From NCBI RefSeq assembly GCF_014695375.1, contig NZ_JACJOG010000020.1, forward strand, positions 1-64,000: a stretch of 64,000 nt of DNA, in the 5' to 3' direction. Source of the stretch: Coleofasciculus sp. FACHB-T130 (GTDB lineage Bacteria; Cyanobacteriota; Cyanobacteriia; Cyanobacteriales; FACHB-T130). Below are positions 1 through 9,098 of this stretch, piece by piece; positions within the stretch are counted from its first letter, which is position 1; each line of letters begins with the position of its first letter. The position numbers and the translations under genes were made by a program. The notes beneath the pieces are model-generated. The model was given only the letters and a program-made list of their open reading frames with translations. It was not told where the DNA came from and did no database searches.

Positions 1-2
1 AG

Positions 3-110
<108 letters not shown>

Positions 111-194
111 TGTCAGGAGTGAAATATTGAGTTAATTTTCTCTAACTCAGCATGGGCGGGGCGAGCCCGCTCCTACAGCACTCCTCATTGAACG

Positions 195-225
195 ATACCC
201 CGCCACTCGCGGGGTATTTTTTTTT
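195..225 (+). terminator. Rho-independent terminator of psbD
   Basis: Perfect 8-bp stem ATACCCCG (195-202) and CGGGGTAT (210-217) with a 7-base loop, followed by a run of T. It ends the psbD transcript and supports a monocistronic gene. Confidence 0.9.
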
Positions 226-345
226 CAAGCCACCCCACATCCGCTCTAGCCTGTGCTAATCTAAAGGAAGGGAATGAATCCTTAGCGATTTTTACCCTAC
301 TCCTTTTGAGAATTAGACCGTTCAGGCAACAAGGAGGTGATGCCC

Positions 346-417
346 ATGAGTGATAGTAGTAAATTTATGGGTCATCAAATTAGCGTTAACCGGCTGAGCG
401 TCGGAGCTGTTCTCTAA
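346..417 (+). CDS. small 23-residue ORF with full anti-16S Shine-Dalgarno
   Basis: ATG at 346, stop at 415-417, peptide MSDSSKFMGHQ... ending in SVGAVL. I do not recognise it. What makes it credible is the ribosome site: AAGGAGGTGAT at 331-341 is an 11-base complement of the 3' end of 16S rRNA, placed 4 bases before the ATG (8 from the GGAGG core), far stronger than most sites in this window. The 3' end of the ORF forms the left arm of a hairpin whose right arm lies just after the stop, and a second hairpin follows. It could be a leader peptide, a short regulatory or membrane peptide, or part of a small RNA. No clear target gene follows within 600 bases on the same strand. Confidence 0.45.
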   Translation: MSDSSKFMGHQISVNRLSVGAVL

Positions 418-447
418 AAGCCGGTTTTAATCCCCTAGTGGGATTAA
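388..447 (+). promoter_or_regulatory. two adjacent hairpins at end of small ORF
   Basis: Hairpin 1: AACCGGCT (388-395) pairs perfectly with AGCCGGTT (419-426), enclosing the stop codon of the small ORF. Hairpin 2: TTAATCCC (427-434) pairs with GGGATTAA (440-447) around a 5-base loop. There is no T-run, so this is not a standard terminator. A ribosome stopping at the ORF's end would open hairpin 1, an arrangement expected of translation-coupled regulation; this is inference. Confidence 0.45.
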
Positions 448-1058
448 CTAAAGGCTGAAAGAGCTAGGCTGGTATTTGGAGTTCCTTCCGACAGTCTGGT
501 GCTAATTTGAAGACCCGCTAGACCGCCCTCACATTGAGTGTAATGGTGATACCAAAACGCTTCCCGTGGGGGCGGATAGTTTTTTAGGGGCTTTTTTTCA
601 GGAAGGCGATGGCGTAGATACTCAGCGAGCTGGCAATTAACAAAGCATTCATCAGCTATCAAGTTAGCCAGGGAAGCAGTAGAAGAGAAAATGAAAAAAG
701 TTTGGAGAAGCGATCGCCCAGATTAACAAATTAGTTGCTGTTGCTGCATCTCAATAGAAACAAAGCATCATCTACGAGAAATTTTGTACAATAAGGTAAC
801 GCTAACACTGACAACAGATGATAGCGATGGGTTGACAACAAAAGACTTTGATAGGGCGCAAGTCATTTTTAAAGAGTGACTTAGGTCATCCGAAAAATAA
901 CACGAAAAATCTCAATAAGCGCTCTAGCAATCATTTCAGGCGCTGGTGAGGTGGTGGCACCGTCCAATCTGTGTTACGATGACTTGAAAAATCAAGAAGG
1001 ATTGTCACTCTTTCTGAAATATCTTTCTGAAAAAGTGTGTGTGAGGAAAAGAGGAAAG
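448..1058. other. intergenic stretch without supported gene
   Basis: About 600 bases between the small ORF and the first porin. A 72-codon open frame on the minus strand (444-662) overlaps hairpin 2, has no convincing ribosome site and no recognisable motif, so I do not call it. One HIP1 octamer lies near 711. The porin promoter presumably lies in the right-hand part, but I cannot point to a clear -35/-10 pair. Confidence 0.5.
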
Positions 1059-3170
1059 ATGGCTAAATTAATGTGGAAATCTCTGCTAGTAAGTCCAGCA
1101 GTTTTGGGAGCGGCACTCGTGCTTTCTTCAGCAGCGATCGCTGCTGAAAAGTCCGTAACCTCTGAAGTGATTCAGCCCCAAACGACTGAGGCAAACCTAT
1201 CGAAAGTGCAGCCAGTGGCTTTGGTTACTGCACCCCAAGCCCCGGAAGCTAACTCAGCCCCCGTGTTTTCAGCAACCGCTAAATCAGCCGAAGCGCTGAG
1301 TGCAGTTGAGGTTGAAACGCCAGAACAGTTGGCAGTAGCGCCGATACAAGATGCAGGAACCGCCAACTCGGCAGAAGCACTAAAGGTAGAGAAGCTCGAT
1401 AGCACGTCTGTACCTGTAATGCCAGTAGTAGAGACGCCAGCTAAGGTGGCTGCAACGCCCATCCAGGACGCAGCAACCGCCAACTCAGCCGAAGCTCTAG
1501 GCGTAGACAACAGCGTGTCGGTTCCGATGGCAGCACCGACGAACGCCAAGCTGGCTCAAAGCGCCCCAGCAGGAAATACAGTTGACAACAACAGCGTTTT
1601 AGAACAAATCAATCGCTACAGTCGGGAAGGAAATAACTCCCAAAGCCAAGTCACCAACGTCTCCCAACTGTCGGACGTGGAACCAACCGACTGGGCATAC
1701 GAAGCACTGCGAAGCTTGGTAGAGCGCTATGGCTGTATAGCAGGATATCCGGATGGCACCTATCGGGGCAACCGGGCAATGAGCCGGTATGAATTTGCGG
1801 CGGGTTTGAACGCTTGTTTGCTGCAAATCGAGAAATTAATTGCCGCGTCTACAGCAGATTTCGTTACCAAAGAAGATTTAGCCACACTTCAGCGGCTGAT
1901 CGATGAATTTGGGGCAGAACTGGCAACCCTCCGGACGCGGGTAGATAACCTGGAAGGACGGGTGACGTTCCTAGAAAACCATCAGTTCTCGACAACCACC
2001 AAATTGGTGGGTGAAGCGATCTTCGCAGTTACTGATGGATTTGGGGATAACGACGACAACACGAATCTCATTTTTGGCGACAGAGTCCGTTTAGACCTGC
2101 AAACTAGCTTCACAGGTCGAGATAAGTTGCACACCCGTTTGGCAGCAGGGAACCTCGCAGCTTTCGGCTTTGGTACCCCTATCGGCGATATCGATGGTGA
2201 TGGTATTAATGATGCAATTCCAACAGCTGAGGGAACCCAGACCTTTAACCTCGGCTTCGGCGACGAAAATAACAATAACATTGGCTTAGACTGGCTGGCG
2301 TATGAGTTCCCGTTTGGAGCTTCCCAAGTTTACATATCAGCCACTGGAGGACGCCATGCCGACTACACCCCTGTTCTGAATCCTTACTTCTATAACGGAG
2401 TCAGTGACAGTGGTGAGGGATCCCTCTCAACCTTTGCTCAGTACAGCCCCATTTATCGCATTGGGGGTGGAGCTGGTGCTGGTCTGAGACTGGGTGTGGG
2501 CAGAGCACCAATTCTCGGTCCCACTTCATTAACTGTTGGCTATTTAGCAGATAATGATTCCGCGAATAACCCAGGCAGCGATTTTGGTCTGTTCAACGGC
2601 GACTATTCGGCGTTGGCGCAGCTTAACTTTACCGTCAGCGATCGCTTCGGCTTGGCTGCAACCTACGTCCACGGCTACCATAACACTGGCAACCCGATAT
2701 TCGATATCGGTCGCGGAGAGGGTGTGGTTGGTAATTTGTTCGCTAATAATCCAGGAATCCTTACGGCGGCTCCAGTCGTAAGTAACTCCTACGGATTACA
2801 AGGTGCTTTCAGATTGGGTGACAGAGTTTCACTCAGTGGCTTTGTCTCTTATACCGACGTCAGAGTGATTGGTGACGGGGATGGTGAAATCTGGAGTTAT
2901 GGATTAGGGGTAGCCTTCCCTGACCTAGGTAAGCGGGGTAACGTTTTGGGTATCTTCGCAGGTGCCCAACCCTATCTTTCAAGCCTCGAACTTAACGGAA
3001 CCGAAATAGACGGTTTGGACGGGAGAGGATACCACGTAGAAGCTTTCTACAAGTACAAGCTGACTGAAAACATCTCAGTGACTCCTGGCGTCGTCTGGCT
3101 GACGGGTACCAACCAGCAGGAGGGCGACGACGCTTATATCGGTACGCTCAGAACTACGTTCAGCTTCTAA
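1059..3170 (+). CDS. SLH-domain outer-membrane porin (iron-uptake porin family), copy 1
   Basis: 703-residue outer-membrane beta-barrel of the cyanobacterial SLH/OprB porin type (SomA/Slr1841-like), proposed to pass small solutes and inorganic iron. Signal peptide about residues 1-29 (VLGAALVLSSAAIAA), then a long Ala/Val/Pro/Glu linker with an internally repeated segment (VETPAKVAATPIQDA-like), SLH domain about 205-254 (DWAYEALRSLVERYGCIAGY), coiled coil about 262-305, and a barrel ending in the porin-type terminal Phe (TTFSF). The frame opens at 951, but I choose the ATG at 1059: it has GAGGAAAG just upstream and matches the start of the downstream paralogue, whose leader is identical over about 35 bases. 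Tandem with copy 2; own terminator. Confidence 0.88.
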   Translation: MAKLMWKSLLVSPAVLGAALVLSSAAIAAEKSVTSEVIQPQTTEANLSKVQPVALVTAPQAPEANSAPVFSATAKSAEALSAVEVETPEQLAVAPIQDAGTANSAEALKVEKLDSTSVPVMPVVETPAKVAATPIQDAATANSAEALGVDNSVSVPMAAPTNAKLAQSAPAGNTVDNNSVLEQINRYSREGNNSQSQVTNVSQLSDVEPTDWAYEALRSLVERYGCIAGYPDGTYRGNRAMSRYEFAAGLNACLLQIEKLIAASTADFVTKEDLATLQRLIDEFGAELATLRTRVDNLEGRVTFLENHQFSTTTKLVGEAIFAVTDGFGDNDDNTNLIFGDRVRLDLQTSFTGRDKLHTRLAAGNLAAFGFGTPIGDIDGDGINDAIPTAEGTQTFNLGFGDENNNNIGLDWLAYEFPFGASQVYISATGGRHADYTPVLNPYFYNGVSDSGEGSLSTFAQYSPIYRIGGGAGAGLRLGVGRAPILGPTSLTVGYLADNDSANNPGSDFGLFNGDYSALAQLNFTVSDRFGLAATYVHGYHNTGNPIFDIGRGEGVVGNLFANNPGILTAAPVVSNSYGLQGAFRLGDRVSLSGFVSYTDVRVIGDGDGEIWSYGLGVAFPDLGKRGNVLGIFAGAQPYLSSLELNGTEIDGLDGRGYHVEAFYKYKLTENISVTPGVVWLTGTNQQEGDDAYIGTLRTTFSF

Positions 3171-3235
3171 TAACACAAAAGCTAGGCGGCTGGGTTAATC
3201 CAGCTCGCCCAATATTCTGACATGAAACCAATCAA

Positions 3236-3260
3236 GCCTCGCTCAATGCGGGGCTTTTTT
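3236..3260 (+). terminator. terminator after porin copy 1
   Basis: GCCTCGC (3236-3242) pairs with GCGGGGC (3248-3254), one G-T pair, loop TCAAT, then six T. Separates the two porin transcripts. Confidence 0.88.
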
Positions 3261-3369
3261 GTATGATTTATTACCTAATGCAATTTCTAGGCCGTGGTAG
3301 GATGACAGGAAAAATTAAGAAGGATGTAAATCTTTCTTAATTAAGGTGTGTGTGAGGAAAAGAGGAAAG

Positions 3370-5391
3370 ATGGCTAAATTTATCTGGAGATCGCTGGTAT
3401 TCAGCCCAGCAGTTTTGGGGGCAGCATTGGTAGTTTCATCGGCAGCGATCGCTGCACAAACGCCTGCCGCTAAAGAAATGATTCAGCCCCAAACGGTAGA
3501 GGCACTACCAGAGTTGCAGCCAGTAGCGATCGCTACTGCGCCAGAAACCCCAACAGTCAGCTCAATCCCTGTGTTTTCAGCTACCGCTGAGAAGTCAGAG
3601 TTAGAGCAGAAAGTGGCTGCGACAGAAGCGCCAGAACAGTTGGCAGTCGCACCCAGCCAGGAGCCAGCAACCGCCGACTCAGCTCAAGCGCTAGAGGTTA
3701 AAACGATTGAAGGCACATCTGTACCAGTGATGCCAGCAGCTGACTCAAAGCTGGCTCAAACAGCCCCAGCAGGAAATACAGTTGACAACAACAGCGTTTT
3801 AGAACAAATCAATCGCTACAGCCAGGAAGGAAATAACTCCCAAAGCCAAGTCACCAACGTCTCCCAACTGTCGGACGTGGAACCAACCGACTGGGCATAC
3901 GAAGCACTGCGAAGCTTGGTAGAGCGCTATGGCTGTATAGCAGGATATCCGGATGGCACCTATCGGGGCAACCGGGCAATGAGCCGTTATGAATTTGCGG
4001 CAGGTTTGAACGCTTGTTTGCTGCAAATCGAGAAATTGATTGCCGCTTCCACAGCAGATTTTGTCACCAAAGAAGATTTAGCCACACTTCAGCGGCTAAT
4101 TGATGAATTTGGGGCAGAACTGGCAACTCTCCGGACGCGGGTAGATAACCTGGAAGGACGGGTGACGTTCCTAGAAAACCATCAGTTCTCGACAACCACC
4201 AAACTGGTGGGTGAAGCGATCTTCGCTGTCACGGACGAGTTTAGCGATCGCGAGGACACCAATACCATTTTTGGCGATCGCGTTCGTTTAGACTTCCAAA
4301 CCAGCTTCACGGGTCGAGATGTATTGCACACCCGTCTTGCTGCGGGTAACACTACACCTTTTCAACCTAATGGTTCATTCGAGGGCAACCAGACCTTTGA
4401 CCTTAATCCCGGTAACAACAACGATATCGCTTTAGATTGGCTGGCGTATGAGTTTCCCTTTGGAGCTTCCAAAGTCTACATTGCCGCTGCGGGAGGAATT
4501 CATGCCGACTACGCTCCCGTCCTCAACCCTTACTTTTATGACGGAGACGGAGGTACCGCCGCACTTTCGTCATTTGCTCAGCAGAGTCCTATTTATCGAA
4601 TCGGTGGCGGTGCCGGTATCGGGATCAGGCTCGGTGTAGGTACAGCACCGATTCTCGGTCCTACTTCCTTGAGCCTGGGTTACTTGGCAGATAATGGCAA
4701 TAATCCTGGCTCATTTACCAGACCTGATGGCGGAACCAGTGATTTTGGTCTATTCAACGGAGACTATTCGGCGTTGGCGCAACTGAATTTTACAGTTAGC
4801 GATCGCTTGGGCTTAGCTGCCACCTACGTCCACGGCTACCATAACGCGGGTGACGGGATTTTCGACCTTGGTGGAAGTCCGCGATCGGCTGGCGGTAGGC
4901 CGGTAACAGGTACTCTCGGAGCTAACGATCCAACTCTTGCAACTGGAACAGGCGCTCGGTTTCCATTAGTACTGGCTAGGGATACCGCACTGATCACTAA
5001 CTCCTATGGTCTTGAGGCTGCCTTACGACTGAGCGACAGATTCTCCCTGAGCGGCTTCGTTGGTAAGACTGATATTAGCGCGGTTGAAAATAGTACCAGA
5101 GGCGAGGTCTGGTACTACGGATTAGGTGTGGCTTTCCCCGATTTAGGTAAGCGGGGGAATATCCTGGGAATTTTTGCAGGTGTAGAACCCTACTTGGCAG
5201 GTCTTGAAGTTCAAGGCAGCCCAGTCGGGATTAAGAACGATCTCTCTTATCACCTCGAAGGATTCTACAAGTACCAGCTGACGGATAACATCTCTGTGAC
5301 TCCCGGCATCATCTGGATTACCGCTCCCAACCAAAATGACGATAACGAAGATGCCGTTATTGGCACGCTCAGAACAACGTTCAGCTTCTAG
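3370..5391 (+). CDS. SLH-domain outer-membrane porin (iron-uptake porin family), copy 2
   Basis: 673 residues, paralogue of the preceding gene with the same order: signal peptide (to about residue 29), shorter Ala/Pro/Glu linker, SLH domain about 168-217, coiled coil, beta-barrel ending in Phe (TTFSF). ATG at 3370 chosen for the GAGGAAAG site and agreement with copy 1. The block from the end of the linker through the coiled coil (about 3768-4204) is almost base-for-base identical to 1567-2003 of copy 1, while linker and barrel loops differ clearly. Barrel loops are where substrate or phage contacts lie, so the two porins may differ in permeability or phage exposure (inference). Confidence 0.88.
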   Translation: MAKFIWRSLVFSPAVLGAALVVSSAAIAAQTPAAKEMIQPQTVEALPELQPVAIATAPETPTVSSIPVFSATAEKSELEQKVAATEAPEQLAVAPSQEPATADSAQALEVKTIEGTSVPVMPAADSKLAQTAPAGNTVDNNSVLEQINRYSQEGNNSQSQVTNVSQLSDVEPTDWAYEALRSLVERYGCIAGYPDGTYRGNRAMSRYEFAAGLNACLLQIEKLIAASTADFVTKEDLATLQRLIDEFGAELATLRTRVDNLEGRVTFLENHQFSTTTKLVGEAIFAVTDEFSDREDTNTIFGDRVRLDFQTSFTGRDVLHTRLAAGNTTPFQPNGSFEGNQTFDLNPGNNNDIALDWLAYEFPFGASKVYIAAAGGIHADYAPVLNPYFYDGDGGTAALSSFAQQSPIYRIGGGAGIGIRLGVGTAPILGPTSLSLGYLADNGNNPGSFTRPDGGTSDFGLFNGDYSALAQLNFTVSDRLGLAATYVHGYHNAGDGIFDLGGSPRSAGGRPVTGTLGANDPTLATGTGARFPLVLARDTALITNSYGLEAALRLSDRFSLSGFVGKTDISAVENSTRGEVWYYGLGVAFPDLGKRGNILGIFAGVEPYLAGLEVQGSPVGIKNDLSYHLEGFYKYQLTDNISVTPGIIWITAPNQNDDNEDAVIGTLRTTFSF

Positions 5392-5525
5392 GGAGACGGA
5401 AGTAGTAGCCCGCACATTGCTAGGACAGGTGGTAATGGGTAAGGGGTGATTACTCCCTCTGTCCCTCTTCTCCCTTGCTCCCCTGCTCCCAGCTTTTGTG
5501 TCGTAAATTTTGCGAACCCGGTTAT

Positions 5526-5550
5526 GCCCCGTATTAGCGGGGCTTTTTTA
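5526..5550 (+). terminator. terminator after porin copy 2
   Basis: GCCCCG (5526-5531) and CGGGGC (5538-5543), 6-base loop, then a T-run. Confidence 0.88.
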
Positions 5551-5634
5551 TTGGCGAATGCTTAAACCGACAAACTCCGGTGGAGAACCGGGGTATACTG
5601 GAATAGACGATCCCTCACACTCGATCTCAAGCTT

Positions 5635-6072
5635 GTGGAACTTTCCTGTAAAACAGAATATGCGCTGTTGGCTCTGTTAGAGCTAGCGTGTCACTACAAC
5701 GACAACGAACCGTTACAAATTCGGCAGATTGCGGCTCAACAAAATATCCCCGATCGATATTTAGAACAGCTGCTGGCGACATTGAGGCGTGGCGGTTTAG
5801 TGCGTAGCCAACGTGGAGCAAAGGGAGGCTATTTGCTGTCGCGGGAACCTTGGAAAATTACGCTCTTAGAAGTTGTGAGTTGCTTGGAAGGATTGGATGC
5901 CAAACCTTCTGAGAACAACAACACTTCCAAAACGGTAGAAAGTGCCGTGGTAGAGGAAATCTGGCAGGAAGTGCATCAAACAGCTAATTCGGTCTTACAA
6001 GGATACACGCTTCAAGATTTAGCAGAAAAACGGGATTCTAGGCGTCAGCTAGACATCATGTATTACATTTAA
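5635..6072 (+). CDS. Rrf2-family transcriptional regulator, cluster-less (CymR-like)
   Basis: 145 residues, GTG start. Winged-helix DNA-binding domain about residues 1-80 with the Rrf2 pattern YALLALLELA ... IPDRYLEQLLATLRRGGLVRS.RGAKGGYLL. The three-cysteine Fe-S cluster motif of IscR/NsrR is absent: the only cysteines I see are isolated ones near positions 5, 19 and 87. This is the pattern of CymR, the Bacillus repressor of cysteine metabolism, and the next gene is cysteine synthase, the known partner of CymR. I infer control of sulfur assimilation. Synechocystis Slr0846 is a related cyanobacterial Rrf2 protein. No Shine-Dalgarno is seen before the GTG; a possible -10 (TATACT, 5594-5599) lies upstream. 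Confidence 0.85.
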   Translation: MELSCKTEYALLALLELACHYNDNEPLQIRQIAAQQNIPDRYLEQLLATLRRGGLVRSQRGAKGGYLLSREPWKITLLEVVSCLEGLDAKPSENNNTSKTVESAVVEEIWQEVHQTANSVLQGYTLQDLAEKRDSRRQLDIMYYI

Positions 6073-6146
6073 AAATTAAAAATTGAAAACTAAAAATTAA
6101 ACATGAAGTATGCTTCTTTTAATTTTTAATTTTGCACTTTTTAATG
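6069..6146. repeat. AT-rich inverted repeat between rrf2 and cysK
   Basis: AAAAATTAAAAATTG-type runs are mirrored by TTTAATTTTTAATTTTG about 30 bases later, with an inner AGTATGCTTC loop region. The same AAAATTAAAAATT motif recurs in several gaps of the window and may act as a terminator-like hairpin. Confidence 0.55.
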
Positions 6147-6195
6147 ATTGATGTTGACTTCTGACTCCTCATAACCAAGAAAAAAACTAAAATCT

Positions 6196-7158
6196 ATGCG
6201 GATTGCTCAAAACATTACAGAATTAATCGGTCGGACGCCTTTAGTACAGTTGAACCGCATTCCCCAAGAGGAAGGCTGTTTGGCTCGGATTGTGGTGAAA
6301 TTGGAGGGGATGAACCCAGCTGCCTCGGTCAAAGACCGGATTGGGGTGAGTATGATTAATGCGGCAGAAGAGCAGGGGTTAATCCACCCAGGCAAAACAA
6401 TTTTAGTGGAACCGACTTCTGGGAATACTGGTATTGCTCTAGCGATGGCGGCAGCAGCCAGGGGCTATCGGCTGATCTTGACAATGCCAGACACGATGAG
6501 TACCGAACGACGGGCGATGCTGCGGGCTTATGGAGCAGAACTGGAACTGACCCCTGGCATTGAGGGGATGAGCCGCTGCATTCGTAGGGCGCAAGAAATT
6601 GTTGACAGCACGCCTAATGCTTATATGCTGCAACAGTTTAGCAATCCAGCCAACGTCCAGATTCACCGGGAAACCACTGCTGAGGAAATCTGGGAGGATA
6701 CAGACGGACAGGTGGATATCCTGGTCGCTGGAGTAGGCACTGGCGGCACGCTTACGGGTGTAGCAGAGGTGATTAAACCACGGAAACCGGGTTTTAAAGC
6801 GATCGCTGTTGAACCCATCAGTAGCTCAGTGTTGTCCGGCGGACGCCCTGGCCCCCACAAAATTCAGGGCATCGGTGCTGGGTTTATTCCCCAAGTGCTG
6901 AAAGTTGAGCTGATTGATGAGGTGATTGCAGTGACAGATGATGATGCGATCGCCTACGGTCGTCGTCTTGCTCGTGAAGAAGGACTGCTTTCCGGCATTT
7001 CCACGGGTGCTGCCCTCTATGCTGCCATCAAGGTCGCTCAGCGCCCCGAAAATGAGGGACGATTGATTGTCATGGTTCAGCCCAGCTTTGGAGAACGCTA
7101 CTTAAGTACACCCCTGTTCCAAGATCCAGAACCGCGAGTGCCAGCTGTGCTGGGTTGA
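6196..7158 (+). CDS. cysK: cysteine synthase (O-acetylserine sulfhydrylase)
   Basis: 320 residues, the usual length. Makes L-cysteine from O-acetylserine and sulfide with PLP. Seen: PLP lysine in ASVKDRIG (K46), substrate loop TSGNTG (74-79), phosphate-binding [10 protein letters not shown] near 178, and a CysK-like C-terminal half with [11 protein letters not shown] and [12 protein letters not shown]. The residue before SVKD is Ala rather than the common Cys. It follows the Rrf2 regulator on the same strand after an AT-rich hairpin, so separate or attenuated transcription is possible. Distinguishing CysK from CysM needs a tree; I favour CysK from the C-terminal half. Confidence 0.93.
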   Translation: MRIAQNITELIGRTPLVQLNRIPQEEGCLARIVVKLEGMNPAASVKDRIGVSMINAAEEQGLIHPGKTILVEPTSGNTGIALAMAAAARGYRLILTMPDTMSTERRAMLRAYGAELELTPGIEGMSRCIRRAQEIVDSTPNAYMLQQFSNPANVQIHRETTAEEIWEDTDGQVDILVAGVGTGGTLTGVAEVIKPRKPGFKAIAVEPISSSVLSGGRPGPHKIQGIGAGFIPQVLKVELIDEVIAVTDDDAIAYGRRLAREEGLLSGISTGAALYAAIKVAQRPENEGRLIVMVQPSFGERYLSTPLFQDPEPRVPAVLG

Positions 7159-7203
7159 CGCTACAGTAACTGTTAGTGGTCATTAGTTAAAAGCTCATGA
7201 GCT

Positions 7204-7242
7204 ATGAGTCATTAGTCATACCTCTACCTACTAATGACTCAT
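7204..7242. repeat. intergenic hairpin repeat, AGTCATTAG family
   Basis: ATGAGTCATTAGT (7204-7216) and ACTAATGACTCAT (7230-7242), 13-bp perfect stem. One of several intergenic hairpins in this window sharing the AGTCATTAG core. Confidence 0.75.
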
Positions 7243-7265
7243 GCCTCTGACAGAAAGCTATTTCC

Positions 7266-8102
7266 ATGACAGATTCCACTCACTACGACACCCTTGATAT
7301 TAGTCCCGCAGCGACTCCGGTACAGATCAAGCAAGCTTACCGGCGTCTAGTGAAGCTGTTTCATCCAGATGGTAATCGCGAAACAGCGAACCACGAGCAA
7401 ATTGTCCGGATTAATGCTGCTTACGAAATACTGGGCGACCCTCAACAGCGGCAGTCTTATGACCAGATGCTGCTCAAAGATCGCCTGAGACACGAACAAT
7501 CTGTTAACAATCATCCGTCGCGACGAGCCGAATCATCAGCGACATATACTTCGGCGCGCTCGCAGCGATACCAGCAAGCCGATGCTTCGGCGCGATCGCA
7601 GCGGCAACCGCAAGCCGACACCGAAAACCGATACTACGCGCAGCGACAACAGCAAGCCAACGCTGAAAACCGATACTACGCGCATCGACAGACAGCAATA
7701 GATGCCGACGAACAACTGGAGCAATGGCTTCAGAAAGTCTATGTGCCGGTCAATCGCTTGATCTGTCGCATTCTCAATCCTCTGGCAGACCAACTAGACC
7801 AACTTTCAGCCGATCCTTTTGATGATGAACTGATGGAACAATTTCAGGCTTACCTGAAAGAGTGTCGTAACTATCTCAAACAAGCTCAGCTGGCTTTTCG
7901 TTCTTTGCCTAATCCAGCCAATGTTGCTGGCGCAGCAGTTCACCTTTACTACTGCCTCAATCAAGTAGCAGATGGCATTGAAGAGTTAGAACTTTTTACG
8001 CTCAACTATGATGAAGGCTACCTGCACACGGGTCAAGAACTTTTTAGAATTGCCACTGGTTTGCGCTGCGAAGCGCAATACGCAGTCAAAGACATTGCTT
8101 AA
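7266..8102 (+). CDS. J-domain protein with RYYAQRQ repeats
   Basis: 278 residues. Residues 5-70 are a J domain (HYDTLDISPAATPVQIKQAY, HPD at 33-35), which stimulates DnaK-type Hsp70 ATPases. There is no Gly/Phe region or zinc finger, so it is not DnaJ itself but a specialised co-chaperone. Residues about 90-145 hold Gln/Arg/Ala repeats (SARSQRYQQADA, ENRYYAQRQQQA), mirrored in imperfect tandem DNA repeats. The C-terminal 130 residues form a helical domain I do not recognise, probably the client- or localisation-specifying part. Preceded by a CysK gene and an intergenic hairpin; probably its own unit. Confidence 0.85.
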   Translation: MTDSTHYDTLDISPAATPVQIKQAYRRLVKLFHPDGNRETANHEQIVRINAAYEILGDPQQRQSYDQMLLKDRLRHEQSVNNHPSRRAESSATYTSARSQRYQQADASARSQRQPQADTENRYYAQRQQQANAENRYYAHRQTAIDADEQLEQWLQKVYVPVNRLICRILNPLADQLDQLSADPFDDELMEQFQAYLKECRNYLKQAQLAFRSLPNPANVAGAAVHLYYCLNQVADGIEELELFTLNYDEGYLHTGQELFRIATGLRCEAQYAVKDIA

Positions 8103-8250
8103 CCATTAAAAATTAGAAACTAGCTTTTTTTTCTCGTTACCAGTAAGGGCTTTTTCTGTCCCGTCCCCTACTGTGGTAACGGGGCTTGGATGAAAGTACA
8201 GCCTCCCCAGTGACCAAAACAAAAATAAAAATTTAAGAATTTCTCAATTT

Positions 8251-8916
8251 TTATTTTTTAGTTGTTTCTCTGGGATTCCAACGCATTACATCTGTCCAAG
8301 GAGCTTTTTTAACTGTAAAGTCACAAGACAAAATGTGAGTAACGGAATTGCCCGTCTCACTCGTAGACCTCAATAAATGCAGCACCAGCGTTAGAGAAAA
8401 GCGCAGCGTACTCTCAGGACTAGAGAGTTTTTTGAGCTTGGATGGATCAAAAAGGGGCGCTGAGATTTTCAAAACATCGGTTTGCAAGTCGCGCTGGAGA
8501 ACGTCTTCAACAGTTATTTTTTCTTTAAGAATTTTTCCAGATCCAATAAAGCTATAAACTTGACGCTGGGAGAGATCCAGAATCATGCTGGGCGTCAGGC
8601 GAATCACTCGCCGCGATCGCCCGTCAAAATCTGTTAGCGAACTGCGATCCCAATCTACGTCAATTGAATGCTCCGCAGATTTATTGTCAATCTGGATTGA
8701 TAGTTCGCGCAGTCGATCTAGTTGGTATCGCTTTTCCAGCTTAAATTGGATATCGACGCGATCTCTTAGATTTTGTGTTTCCAGTTGTCCATTTAAGGAT
8801 TCTCGATCGAGATGGACAATCACTTGATTTCTATCTACCGATTTAAAAACTCGGTATAAAACGTAAGTGACACAGATGATGTAGACAGTCAAGATGAATA
8901 AATTGCGATCATCCAA
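8251..8916 (-). CDS. membrane-anchored protein of unknown function
   Basis: 221 residues; I do not recognise a family. Residues about 5-23 (NLFILTVYIICVTYVLYRVF) form a single membrane helix near the N-terminus; the rest is charged, with predicted beta-strand alternation, and basic at the C-terminus (PRETTKK). This suggests an anchored soluble domain. It is transcribed toward the J-domain gene; a GTTACC..GGTAAC inverted repeat in the gap at about 8136-8200 may terminate both. Flanks are AT-rich. Confidence 0.6.
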   Translation of the reverse strand: MDDRNLFILTVYIICVTYVLYRVFKSVDRNQVIVHLDRESLNGQLETQNLRDRVDIQFKLEKRYQLDRLRELSIQIDNKSAEHSIDVDWDRSSLTDFDGRSRRVIRLTPSMILDLSQRQVYSFIGSGKILKEKITVEDVLQRDLQTDVLKISAPLFDPSKLKKLSSPESTLRFSLTLVLHLLRSTSETGNSVTHILSCDFTVKKAPWTDVMRWNPRETTKK

Positions 8917-9098
8917 AATTAGTAATTAGTAATTGGTAATTTTTAGTTGGGAAAAGTTTTTAATTAGAAGTTTCACTTTTGGACATAAAAAACTTATTAC
9001 AATTCAAAATTAAGTAATTAAAAACCAAAATTTTTGCCTCCCATTAATTTTTAGCAAAAAATTACAGTTTATAAGAAAAGCAATTTATGGACATGATA

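Noticed and set aside
444-662. 72-codon minus-strand frame downstream of psbD
   Set aside because: No ribosome site, no recognisable motif, and it overlaps a perfect hairpin; likely a chance frame.
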